Origin: Thuidium tamariscinum
Lineage: Eukaryota; Streptophyta; Bryopsida; Hypnales; Thuidiaceae
Assembly (NCBI GenBank): GCA_947034885.2
Contig: OX344752.2
Location: 20,235,386-20,299,385 of the forward strand
Direction of reading: 5' to 3'
DNA length: 64,000 nt
Part shown: positions 49,291 to 61,375 of the stretch, one piece after another
Position numbering within the stretch: position 1 is the first letter of the stretch
How the letters are laid out: every line of letters begins with the position of its first letter
Made by a program: the position numbers and the translations under genes
The notes under the pieces: generated by a model
What the model saw: the letters and a program-made list of their open reading frames with translations, nothing else
Databases searched by the model: none
Told to the model about the DNA's origin: nothing

Positions 49291-50760
49291 ATCCGAGCAA
49301 CATATTCTCTTCTGGCACGACGTGGAGGAAACTGACAAAGCCTTGCAACAGGGGCAGCAAGCAGCTTCGAGGCTTCAATGCTTGTGGCGCGGCTCTGGCT
49401 CGGAGAGGTGAAGATGGTGCAGTTGTGCGATTGTCACAATCAGCACACCTCGACTCTCCACAATTACGTTACAGCATTTCCCGGCGTGCTCTCGAAGTTT
49501 TAGCTCGCAACAGACGCCCCTAACTTAACGACTGCTGCGCTGCTGCTGCTGCATTTTGGTCGACAAAAATTCTTCGACGCCTTCGATGAAACTTGGCACC
49601 GCTGCTTCTGATCAAGAGTCCTAAATAGGCCCCCAAGCAATTTCCTGGCGGCTCTGGCGAGGAGATGATGACGAAGTAATTGTGCAGGTTCCATTATCAG
49701 CATAATTCAACCTTTTCCGGAGGCCAGGAATGGCTTTGGATTTAGCCTCCTTCGACTCTGCGAGCCTTCTTCGTAGGGCCCAAAAGTGGAAATGTGGAGC
49801 TCCGCTCCAAATTTTTTTTTAATTTTCATTTCTGATTGGGAATGAAAGATCTCCATCAAACATGGTTGGGAAAGTTTCAAGCATACAAAACTAACAATTT
49901 TGAAGAGGGGCCAAGGTTTTACATTTGTTCTTGCGTGCGGGAAGGAAAATCTCATCTTCCCTCCCCTATTTCTTAGGACCATTGCAACACAATCTATGCA
50001 ACAACTAATTGACACTATGCAAGGGTCAAATTGGGGATAAACTGATTGATCTTTGTTCCCCAAAAAATGTCATCCGCCATCTTATAGTTGGTTGAAGGTG
50101 ACCACCGTATGTTGGGAGAAGGCCAAATTTGGAGCATCGGGGCATCCAAGGGTTAAGGATGAGGAGTATAGTTTTGATTTTCTCATAATTGTTGATCTTA
50201 TAAAATACAAATTGGAAGAGTAATTTAACACTAACTTCCAAATAAATGTTTTAAAATTTGATTTATAGATCACATTTGTTCGTTTGATTAACTACCACAC
50301 TCATTAATGTTTATCAATAAAATTTGGAACCAAAAAATTAAAATTTCCTCCTAAACGTGATTATAAGTTAAATGTTTGTAATCTTAACAAAATTTTGCTT
50401 CCATTGAGTTCAAAAAATTAAGTTCTAATTATGTTCATTTATAATGGTTTACTTTACATTTTTATTAAAAACATCTTTGAAAGGTCTTTTTTGAATTGAA
50501 AGTATTAGTTTTTGAAGTTAGACATGGATGTGCACTTTGAAGTACATAATGTTTGCAAATCAAAGTCTAGAAAATCTATACCAAGAAAATGCAAGAAAAT
50601 TAGCACAAAAAATTTGCAAGTATTTTGATGGATGAAAAAAACTAAGATTGCTTGTTTCTAGATCATGTATTTAATTCACAAGTTGTTTGGACTATAAAAA
50701 CTTGGTCCATTAGATTTAATTATATTCATATTACAACATTTGACTAAAGAAAATCATCAA
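49291..50760. other. PIE1 upstream flank passing into AT-rich intergenic DNA
   Basis: GC falls gradually over 49.3-49.8 kb. The minus frame 50063-49707 (118 codons) starts at a non-ATG codon or lacks domain support, and others are shorter. No gene or repeat could be supported. Confidence 0.45.
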
Positions 50761-50837
50761 AAATACAAAATTATTTTTAGAATATATTCCAAAAACTACT
50801 TGTGATGGAATATATTCTAAAAAATAATTTTGTATTT
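50761..50837. repeat. 77-bp near-perfect hairpin
   Basis: The arms 50761-50791 and 50806-50837 are reverse complements over 31 bases with one extra T, around a 14-base loop (AAATACAAAATTATTTTTAG... on the left). It is very AT-rich. It may be a tiny MITE remnant or a small-RNA-type hairpin. Confidence 0.75.
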
Positions 50838-50999
50838 CTCCTTATTGTATAGTCAGGTCTAATAATCTTACAAACTGTCTATTGTGCCTTTCAAAGAATT
50901 TTGCATAATATTGAATACAATTGGTTTTTTGGTCTTGGATAATTAACATTCAATCTATAACCCCTTAAGGACCAAGAAGACACAATGTGTTCTCTTTAA

Positions 51000-52722
51000 C
51001 TCCTAAAGGACCATTGTCCCTTTCGGGGACAAATGGGATTTTAAGCAAGTACATACATGTTCAAATTTTTGTCCTATTTTTTTGGAAGATAGAGAAATTG
51101 ATTAGCTTTGTGAGAATACATTTTTTTTGAGTTGGTTCCCATGAACAAAAGTTATGCCCAAGTAAGCTCAAAATAAGGGAGAAGGGGCAACTTCATCCAA
51201 AAAATTAATTTGAGTTCTTAAAAAATAAATTTTTTTCTTGTAGGTTATGTTTTTGTTTACATTGAATGCTTTGATTCATTCCATTTGGATTTGTAACGAG
51301 AAAATTATGGACAATCTTGTTCTTCAAACAATTTGATCACCTTCTTGAAAAAATAGCTTGTAGAATCCATTTCTAAATGCAATTTTTACAATCTTTTAAG
51401 AAAAATAGTTCCATATGGTTTACTTTATTTTCTACAAAAAACTCACCATTGGAATCAGTTCATTTTAATTCCTTCTTGGTGGTGCTAATAATTTAGATTT
51501 TCCTTCTATCTTGTACCTACTTCTACTTGACAATTTTTAAAAGAATAAAAATTAAGTCTTTTTGTATTTTCTTTTCTTTCCTAGACTCTCAACTCAATTT
51601 TTAACCATAAATATTTAAAGCCCAAAACTTTGTGGTGCAAAAAATTAAAGTTAAGAAGGTTCAAAGTCAAATAATTTAGTATTGTAATGAACTTGTTTTT
51701 TTCACTTTAAGCACAAATATCTTGCAATTTGTGTGGTCAAAATTTCTACACATCTTCATACTATATTCCTACATTTAGATGTGCAATAAAACCAATTTTC
51801 AAACTTTATTACTCTTTGCTATAGAAATAGAAATTTTAAGTGTATTTTCAATGGCAAATTCTTGGTAGGATGAAACAAATCTCAATATTTTGTGAAATAG
51901 GATCTTGTGCAATAACAAGTTTACATACTTATTGCATTTTTTTATTTTCAAAATTTTTGGGTGAGAAATATTTAAGATTTATTTCAGGAAATATAGTCTG
52001 ATCAGAAAAAGGAGAAAATATAACTTTTTTTCCAATAGAAGGGGTAGTACAGATGGAAAAAAGTAATTTCTTTTACATTTCTAGTCTTTACGCAAATAAA
52101 CAAACTTTGAAGAATTTTTTTTTCAAATTTGTACTTAAATTAGGAATTTTTAAAATATAAGGTTCACCTAGAGTGATTAAAGATACAAAATAATTAGAAT
52201 GATTCCAAATTTTGAAGATATTCCAAACAATATAATAACCATATCAATTGTTAAATTTCAAAAATTGACACATATATACATTTTTAAAATTAACGTAGGA
52301 TCCAATTTGGTCAACTTTGGCTTTCTACTCCTTCTATTTGAAAATGTGTGTAAATTTGAGAGAGTTTTTTATTTCTCAATTTTTAAAATATAAAAACACT
52401 ACATTTGCCTTAGATTTCAAGATAATTTGGGAGGGAGGGGTGGGCGGTGGTATTAAAAAGCATTATTCATCTTCATATAATTTTTTTTCTCCAAAAGCTA
52501 CATTTTTGGTTATAAAGTTGATCATCCAAAAGTATAATAATCTAAAAATCCAATGGTCAAAAGTTTCTACAATTAATTTTATGAATACAAGACAAATAAA
52601 TCTTTACTTTTGTAATGATAAAATTAAAAATTTCAAGCAAATCTATGTGTGCAAAAAAATATGAATGTGGTACAATTCATTGAAAACCTTCATTGTCAAA
52701 AAGTCATTGGGCCTTGAGGGGT
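51000..52722 (+). mobile_element. TTAA-family element, long copy
   Basis: TTAA (50996-50999) precedes CTCCTAAAGGACCATTG. The right end CATTGGGCCTTGAGGGG precedes TCAA (52723 on), and the ends pair as imperfect inverted repeats. A second, similar left end (CCCCTTAAGGACC) lies just outside at 50961, so the left terminus is doubled. The interior is homologous to 10998-12366. Open frames at 52199-52664 (64 and 115 codons) have no domain. Non-autonomous or decayed. Confidence 0.55.
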
Positions 52723-52726
52723 CAAA

Positions 52727-53268
52727 TAATCTTAGTCAAAAATTCTTTCATTTAATGTTCATGGTTTTATATAATAAATTGATAATTGATCAAAATTGAT
52801 TGGTAATGATTTTCATGGATTGAATTGTGCAAATATGTAGAAATTTTCTTTTTGCACATTTTCATTGAACAAGTAACTCCAAAAAAAGTTTCAAAAGCAA
52901 AGATGTATTGTAGTCAGAATTTTTTGATAAAAAATCTCTATTTTCATTCTTTGGAACATAAAAGGTAGATTATTCCTAAAAAATACAAATATAAATAAGA
53001 ATTTTTTTAAAAATAAATGCTTTAGTACTTAAAAAAAGGTTCAAAAAATTACAAAATGTTATTACAAAATGCAAAAGAGAAAAAAAAAGGGGGAAAAAAG
53101 AACAATCACCAAGACCTTTGGAAGGAATTGTGACTATTCTATAGGAGATTATAAATAGATAAATTTGAAGAAAAAAATTGGCATTTGGTGAATGCTCTTC
53201 TATATTTGTATTTTTATATTAATATTATTATCATTATTGCATTTTTTCTATGCTACATAATTCATTTG
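52727..53268. other. AT-rich intergenic DNA, nothing supported
   Basis: A-rich runs (for example near 53085) and no coding frame. Confidence 0.5.
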
Positions 53269-53270
53269 TA

Positions 53271-54639
53271 TAGTGGGGTACCAATCAAAATGTCATTTTC
53301 GAATTCGCAGTGAGAGAAATTTCAGTACTGCCAACTTTGAAAGCCTCCCGAGAGCTCAATAATTGGTATTTAACCACGAAATTTATACCACAGCATCATC
53401 TTTAAGTTAATTATATGTATGACAAATTTCAAGGCCAAAAGATTCACCAACAAAAAGTTATTCAAAATCTACCAACATGGGTAGTGGTGAGAAACATTTC
53501 ACTACTTTCAACTTTGACACCTTCCTAAGGATTGAGTTTTGCCATGAAATTTTTGTCATAAAACAATCTCTATGTTTTTAATATGTATAAAAGCTTCAAG
53601 GTAAAATGTTTTTTTTAAGAAAATATTTGAAATCTCCCAACAAGTGTAGTTTTTAGAAAATTTTCACAGTTGCCAACTTTGACACCCTTCCAAGGGTTGA
53701 AAATATGGTTTCTTACCATGAATTTTTTTGGTGAAGTCATCTCTATGTCAATAATATGTGCTCCAAATTCCAAATTCAAATGAATTATGATAAAAAAGAT
53801 ATACAAAATCTCCCAACATGTGTAGTTGTGAGGAGTTTTTGAGCCCTTAGTATAGTGTTATTTTGTGAAGCAAAGTTTGACACAAATGTAAAAACTCAAC
53901 CTCACAACTCCACATAATGAGAGATTTTGAATATCTTCTTTTGGGTAAGTGTTTTGAACTTGAAATTTGGAACATACATTATCAACATAAAGTTGATCTT
54001 ATTCAAAAAATTTCATGTCAAATAGACAAATTTTCAGCCCTTGGGAAGGTGTCAAAGTCGGCAGTAGTGAAAATTTTCTCACAACTACATATGTTGGGAG
54101 ATTTTGTATATCTTTTTTATCATAATTCATTTGAATTTGGAATTTGGAGCACATATTATTGACATAGAGATGACTTCACCAAAAAAATTCATGGTAAGAA
54201 ACCATATTTTCAACCCTTGGAAGGGTGTCAAAGTTGGCAACTGTGAAAATTTTCTAAAAACTACACTTGTTGGGAGATTTCAAATATTTTCTTAAAAAAA
54301 ACATTTTACCTTGAAGCTTTTATACATATTAAAAACATAGAGATTGTTTTATGACAAAAATTTCATGGCAAAACTCAATCCTTAGGAAGGTGTCAAAGTT
54401 GAAAGTAGTGAAATGTTTCTCACCACTACCCATGTTGGTAGATTTTGAATAACTTTTTGTTGGTGAATCTTTTGGCCTTGAAATTTGTCATACATATAAT
54501 TAACTTAAAGATGATGCTGTGGTATAAATTTCGTGGTTAAATACCAATTATTGAGCTCTCGAGAGGCTTTCAAAGTTGGCAGTACTGAAATTTTTCTCAC
54601 TGCGAATTCGAAAACGACATTTTGATTGGTACTCCACTG
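53271..54639. mobile_element. 1.37-kb palindromic foldback element built of ~170-bp subrepeats
   Basis: The left end TAGTGGGGTACCAATCAAAA and the right end, read on the minus strand, CAGTGGAGTACCAATCAAAA pair, and the pairing continues through most of both arms (about 53271-53840 and 54060-54639). Both arms encode the same 63-codon frame in opposite directions (53615-53806 minus, 54104-54295 plus), so the arms are almost identical. Each arm is itself a tandem array of diverged 166-178-bp units, marked by TTGGGAGATTTTG-like starts near 53916, 54094, 54268 and 54435. TA flanks both ends (53269-53270, 54640-54641), suggesting a TA target. No transposase is encoded. Confidence 0.85.
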
Positions 54640-54641
54640 TA

Positions 54642-55642
54642 CAAGTTGCTGGATTTGGATTGTAATTCTTTCCATTATGCATATGAACAAATTTATTGGT
54701 CAATTCTTATTGTTGATTGTAAGGGCCTACAATGAACGATTGTTGCAATTGTTTCAAGAGAACTTTTGGAATTGCTTTGCGAGTACAAGTTTGGAATTGT
54801 ATGTTGCAATGGAGATTGAGTGGCAATAGTAGAGATTGACAGTTAATCAAAAGAGTAGGAAATGGTGAGAGCAAGCAAATCAAGAATTCAAAACTAATAG
54901 GATTTGAGTGGCACATTGTAGGCCCTATAGCTTGGTCCATTACTATGGAGATTTTCATAAGGTCTTTTCCACTGCAGAGTTGACGAATTGCCACATCCGG
55001 AACAAAATCACGTCCAAAATTCGGACGTCCAGACCCATAGACGCAGTGGCAGGCGGATGGCCGATGCCGTCCAGTGGTCGCACGGACGGGTGGACGGGTG
55101 GGTAGGGGAAAGAACTAGAGAAGGCTACAAAAGGCCATTCTCCAACTCTCCACTGTCTCTAGTCTCCATCAGAGTTAGTCATTTCAAAGATGCAAGTAAA
55201 AATAGAAGTATCCTATTTTGTGTTCAAGAAACTAACCTAATGAATTCAAATTGGTTATTTTGAGTGCTTTGGTTGCAAAAATGAGTTTAAAATTTGCAAA
55301 TTGATTAATTTCTACAAGACAAAAGATTTCAACATTTTCTAAAGTGGTCAAGGAAAGAAGGGTGAGTGGTTGAGTGCACCTTGAATAGACAAAGTAGATA
55401 AAATGACAAATATTTCAAAGAATAAATAGATTATTTGATTGAGTTCTTAAAGAAGAACAATTGAATTTCTAGAAAGGATCATGTCAATTTGAAAATATAA
55501 ACTTGTATTATAATGAAAGGGTGCAACCATCAATTGCCATCACATAAACAATTCAGTACATGCCAAATTGTCAATATTCTATATGATTTGCACATCATGA
55601 GGTATGAACATCTAAACACCTAAGCTTACATCATTTTTGCTT
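54642..55642. other. Intergenic DNA between palindrome and hAT remnant
   Basis: No gene could be supported. The block 55000-55110 is unusually GC-rich and holds GGACGGGTGGACGGGTGGG. A similar GGTGGACGAGCGGACGGGTGG block lies at about 59980 beyond the other side of the hAT coding region, so both may be subterminal parts of the hAT element; no terminal repeat or 8-bp duplication was found to prove this. Confidence 0.45.
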
Positions 55643-58600
55643 CTAAGGATTGTAATCACTGTCTCCTTTCACCTCAGCCCCACTACTTTCACCCACTTTC
55701 TTCCATCCAGAATCTTCATCATCGGATGTGTCTTTCACACCATCTGATGAAGATTCTACAATTGTGTGTCCTTCTTTTGGTACTTGCTTACATGATCGCA
55801 TTGGTCCGTCCTTCTTTTCCTCTCTTCTTGCTCTTAATAGGACCTTCCCGATGCCTCCTTCAACGCAAGCAACCAGCTTTAATTTCTTTTTTGAAATATG
55901 TAGACTTGCATCAAGGGGAGTTCTACTTACAATATGTTTTTTGGATGGGGACATTGCAAAAAGCTCCATTACTCTTGTCCGATTGACTTTAATGGATTCT
56001 TTCACCACTGCTTGTCTTTCTTCTAGCTCCCTATTCAAAGTTATCTTCTTTGCATTTGAAGATTGCGGCATAGAATTCAACAATTTTCTAGTGTCACATC
56101 ACCGAGAAAGTAGTGAAGCCAATGTCTCATCATTATCATCATTGCTATGTTATGAAAGGGCTTTCTTTTTACTGATGTCAAACCACGTTTCTTTTGAACT
56201 GCTCAAATGTTGTTCTTCAAGACGCAAACTTCCTAAACCACCAACAGTTATACTTGTGGCCTTAAAAATTACATGTGGAGGAGTGCTACGTGGTGGTAGT
56301 AGGGGGTCTCGTATGAGCTCCTTCTTCCTTTTGCCATTGTACATTCTCCTCGACTTCATGTGGTTTAGGATTTGGAGTATTTGGTTCTCCATTTCCCTTG
56401 GTCACTAATATCCCTATTGAATCAACTTTTGTGTTGTCAATTTGTATTTGGACCTTCATTCTACATCTTCCGTTGTCATTGTGTTCAATATTCTCCCTCT
56501 CTTTTGGCATTGTTGTAGATGGAGATTCAGAAATCGGAATGACTTTATCTATTTGCAAGATCCCATCATTGGTAACCGTTGTCCTATTCTTCTCTCATAT
56601 TCGTATATGACTATCATCCTTGTTGGCTAAAAGGTTCTGGCTAATCATATATCCAATTCCATCTACATATTTGGCTATAGAAGGTATATCTTCATCATTT
56701 GCACAATTGTCATCATCCGAATGAAAGGCAAAGAGGTCTCCGGCCTCTCAATCATTGATTCTCAAATCTTCATCAATCCGGTTGGACATTGCAAACATTT
56801 TATTATCAAAATCATCAATGTCATTGTTCATAGGATCTTGATCATTAAAAAGAGAATTACCATCTTCACCATTATCATCTTCCAAAATCAGCCCCTCTGA
56901 ATCCTCTACTTCCTCCAAATCTACGTTGTCGTGGTACCACTTCTTTTCATCATTTTCCTTTGATGCAGCTAAAATTTTGGAATCGGTGTATACATACACC
57001 AAATCATTACCTCTTTTTGTCGTCAATTGATTTCGAGATTTGTTGTGAACAAAAGAATAGCTACTCCAATTACGTTCACATGAAGATGAGGAAACCGGTT
57101 GGGCCAATATCCTCTTTGCAATTGGTGCTATTAGCTTTCCGCATGCGCCTTCAAAATCTCACCAAGCGTGCAGCGATAACTTCTGTTCACTGGGCTCCAA
57201 CATCTCGTGGAGGGTGATTGCAAGAAACACTTGTCCTATTTTTTGTCCCCTTGACCTCCAACAGGTAGTTTTTTGCTCATAACTTTTGCATAGTTTGCCC
57301 TATCAACTTGAAATTTGGAATGAAGGTGCACAGAAAAGTTTTACATGTTGTGTAATTTTTTCAATTTTTTTAAAATTATTTTACTATTTTTAAACTGCCC
57401 CCGATTGGCTGTCTACTTTAGCCATTTTGGGGGTTTTTAGTCCTATTTTTGACTCAAAAATCCGAATTTGAAGCTACAAATTGGACAAGTTGGAGTTCTA
57501 CTAACATTTCAAAGATTGACGGTGAGTTTTTATAAAAATAATAAAGTATCTATTGTCCACATAGGGTCAAAGTGACCTTCCTTTGCACAAACTCTACGAA
57601 GAGGGAAAAACTTTTTTAGAAGAATTTTTTCTTGCAATGTGTGCACAATTTTGTTTAGAAAAATGGATTTTTTTAAAATAATTTTTTGATTTTTTTTTGA
57701 ATTATTAAAAATAAAAAGGTCCACAGACCCTTTTTCTGCTATTTTCTGCTCCCTGTGGCCTGTGAAGTACTTGTAGTGGTCCATAGTACTGCATAATACT
57801 GCATAGTACTACATTGACGGCCCAGATTTGAAATTGCCCGAAATCAACGGTTGAGATTTGCAGGTGCGCGTCAGACGCGCTGTACTGTCAGGATTGCGTA
57901 GTACTGCCAGTACTATGCCAAAAAACAGCATTTTGAGACAAAAACGTGAAGTGTTTCTTGCAATCACCCTGGAATGGAGGTTTTCTAAGTCGAAACACCA
58001 TAAATTCCTTCTCAACATCTGTATACTACTGTGGGTCACAAATTTGCATCAAGACATGCTTGCATACTTCAGTTGCATCTGGATTGTTGGCCAATTTTGT
58101 ATCATGAAGAAGGTAGGGGTTCAAAAGAACGCCTGCATAATGTAGATCTATGCAGCATTTCGTACCGGTCTTGAAAGGCCTTTTCCAATAGAAAGGTCAT
58201 ATGCGGAGCCAAATTAAAGGGTTCTTTCTGCAAAGAGAAGATATGCTTCTCAAATTTCCTCACAATATAATATATTTTGCATGCATAGTATCTTTGCATC
58301 CAAATCATGTAGCCCTGCATAAATGGAAGCCACCAAATCCTCAAAATTATTGTAGCGCCTCTAGAATGGTCCTCTAGTATTGTTTTCTTCACCTCTTAAG
58401 ACAATATGCAAACTTTTCTATTGTTCTTGTTCCCTAACTTCTTCACATATTCATTCCATTGTGGGTCTGTTACACTTTGTTGTAATGGACCCTTGACCTT
58501 CAACAACCACTCAATCATAATGAAGTTAGAGGCAAACTTTGTTTCCGCTGGATTCAATAAGCTGTACTTTGTCTCATATTTCCGAAATATTGCAAGTGGC

Positions 58601-59710
58601 ATTTGCCTCTTCTTGAAGAACCTCACTATCATTTGACTTTTGATCACTTGCTCCTTTATCCATTCTTCTTTCCTCCAATCTTTCAACAATAAGTTCACGA
58701 TGTGTACCACACAACCTTGTAGAAAGATGTGTGAATTTTTGGGAGCTATCAATTTCCAAGCTACTGGATTTGTAGCTGTATTATCTATACTTACTTGCAC
58801 CACATTGTTGGGACGTACTTTGTTAAGGAAGTCCTCCAATACAGACTCCACATATGGTGCATTTTTCTCCATTCCACTTGCATCTATTGATTTTATGAAT
58901 TGTTCACTTACACAAGACACAAGCATGCCATTTATCAATGGTCTCTTTTTAACCGAGCTCCATCCATCAATAGACAATGTTGCTCCAAATTTTCGAATGT
59001 TGTCATCAGTTTTCGATGTCTACCTTCGCTTGTTCAAGTAATTTATGGCGTAAATCGTGATATGATGGTGGCAAGTTCGGTTTCTTGAACTTAGCCGTTT
59101 TCTTCACCAATTCTTTAAATGCTGGATTTCGTGCTACAAAAAATGGTATGTTTACTACATAAAAGAAATTGGCTCACATTGCATTCAAGCTCTGTCTACT
59201 TGCTTCATCAAAGCCATCTACTAGCCTACTTTGTCTCTGAGGCTTACTACTTGATGCCCTCGGAGTTTCACGTTCATTGAACCTTTCAAAATTTCGATTT
59301 ACTTGGGAAGCTACAACTTCTTCTCCCTGCGGTGTATATGAACCCTCTTGTGCTGCAACGGTAGCACAAGGTGTATTTCTTCCATTTGAAAGATTGTTGT
59401 CAACTATAGGCGTGTCACTGCCATCCACATTGTCTAGGGCTGATCTTCGTGAGAAGAGTCCATTGCAATGGAGAAACAAAGCCCGAATTAACTCAGTTAA
59501 TCTTAAACAAAGGCTAACCCCTTTGTCACGACAATCTAATTTGCCTTCATATCTTAGGTGGCTCAATATACGATCGTGTCTCTTTGTAAACACCAAGTTG
59601 CAAGCCCTGCACCGCACTTTGTTGTCTTTCAGCCCAGAGATATACCAACCAGAGGAATCCTTACTCATCGTAATCCACTTGATTCGTTGATAATGGACAC
59701 CAAGTTGCAA
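55643..59710 (-). pseudogene. Decayed hAT transposase (BED zinc finger, DUF659, hAT dimerisation domain)
   Basis: Read on the minus strand: a BED-type zinc finger (Cys34, Cys37, His45, His51; CRACNLVFTKRHDRILSHL, about 59558-59611), then the ANFFYVVNIPFFVARNPAFK segment (near 59150), the DUF659 region (about 59040-58396; LSIDGWSSVKKRPLINGML), a conserved KKTILED stretch near 58385, and the C-terminal dimerisation motif ILAQPVSSSSCERNWSSY (near 57080). An acidic, low-complexity tail follows to 55643. The frame shifts at least three times and carries in-frame stops, for example TGG-TGA-GAT just before the dimerisation motif and TGAs in the tail. A 758-bp element sits inside it. It cannot make an active transposase. 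Element ends were not found. Confidence 0.87.
57212..57969. mobile_element. 758-bp inverted-repeat element nested in the hAT transposase
   Basis: Positions 57212-57232 and 57949-57969 are perfect 21-base inverted repeats beginning GGGTGATTGCAAGAAAC. TGGA occurs on both sides (57208-57211, 57970-57973), a probable 4-bp duplication. The insertion separates two parts of the hAT coding region. The right third holds repeated TAGTACTGCAT-like units (57776-57915) and the palindrome GCGCGTCAGACGCGC. There is no transposase frame. The superfamily is unclear: a GGG start would suit PIF/Harbinger, but a 4-bp duplication would not. Confidence 0.8.
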
Positions 59711-61375
59711 ATGGATAGGTTTTGGATAAATAGTATCGCGAAGATCAAAAATAATATGTGTACAAAGCCTTGGAAACCAAAATCCCCAGGTTATCCAGTG
59801 AACTATGCAATATCAAACAAGAGATAAAGAATTTTGCAGCTTTAAGCTCTTGAAAGTCTTAGCGTTTAGTTTCTCAAGAGTACTTGAAAATGCCAATTTC
59901 CTTGCACTTATAGTCTTTCCAAATGTATTGATCACCGTTGATTGGCCCCACCGTTGGCTGATCGAACGTCTAGTCGGGTGGACGAGCGGACGGGTGGAGG
60001 GCAGTGCATCGAGGGGCAAACGCGGCTTTCAATAGGGTAAAACTTATTTTACTAAGGGTTCATTGAGGTTTGGGGTTTATGTTTTTGTTGGGTTTCTTGG
60101 TTGCTTGTACTTTGTAGGTCTCCCTACATTAATTTCAGGTCTCTAATGCCAAATATGAACTCAGAATTTTTTTTATAAATTTACGCAAAAAATTAAAAAA
60201 ATTCATTGTTTACTCTATCATAAACTTAGGGACTTTGTGGGCCTCATTTAACATCGCGCCTCGGAAAATACATCACAAGAAATATACCATGAAGCAAAAG
60301 GAAGTCAAAATAAAGATTTATTTATTTATTTATATATATTTTGTGAAAGCAAATAAAAACATATCATTACTACACTTGATTTACAGTATAATAATAAAAT
60401 AATACTTGATCAAGCCTTATACAATCCTAACAACACTATATTACTATGTATGTAGGTCGTTGCAAAAAACACCACGCAAAAAGCATAGCATTTTCAAACG
60501 TATTTTTTTTTTCGGGAGTACTTTAAAATTAAAAAAACAAGTTTTAAAAAAATTGAAAAATATGTTTCATGTATAAACCTTTAAGAAGAAAATAACCTAG
60601 AAAGGAAAGGCATAGGAAAAATCTCTAAGTAGGAAATCCAGAAAAGTACAAAATCTCATGAAAATTAGTACTTCCACATTTTAATTTGTAAGGAATAGGA
60701 AAATCAATTTTAAGTAAACTAAAAATTGGCCATTTGAGGAAAGTTGATTTTGATGAGATTTGACCAAAAGAACAATCTTAGAACCATCATCAATGTTCAA
60801 AAATTGTGTGCCATGGGAAAAAATTTGTATTCATGTGGAGGACATAAAAAAATATATTTTTAGATTTTTATTTGGAATTTATAGGTTTTACACCTATGCA
60901 AATAGACCATGAAAGTTTTGTCTTCAAATAATTAAATTTAGACACTTCGAACGTAATGATAACCATAAACGTAATTTTGTGACAACTCAACGAAAATGTT
61001 TTTTAAATATAAAATAATTTTATTTAATTTCTAAAAAATATATTTCAAATAAGGAATTAATAAACTTCAAGGTAGGTATGTTCAATAAAAACTTCATGTT
61101 CATTGGACTTAATTACCAAAAGTTAAAGTGGAAAACAAAAAAAAGCTTCACGTTGTGACGCGAATAGGACCAGTGTTTCTTGCAATGAATGTCTACTTTT
61201 TGGGCCTATATTCCTAAAATCTTAATACAAATATGGTCCACTTCTATATATTTCTTTCACTGCTACCTTCTCTTGAATCATGAGCCCTTCGTAATGGCCC
61301 TTCTATAGCCATCGGTCTAACAATTAATCGACGGGTTTGAGGTCTTGAACTATCTTGCAAATGATGTCCTTCAAA
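59711..61375. other. Intergenic DNA, no gene recognised
   Basis: Begins with a GC-richer block (59930-60030), then AT-rich DNA without a supported frame. AGTGTTTCTTGCAATGAATG near 61172 matches the end motif of the nested element at 57212-57969 over about 15 bases and may mark a related, degraded terminus. Confidence 0.45.

Noticed and set aside
53615-54295. Identical 63-codon frames in opposite orientation as a duplicated gene
   Set aside because: They are the same stretch in the two arms of the palindrome, AT-rich and without a domain; they are useful only as evidence of arm identity.
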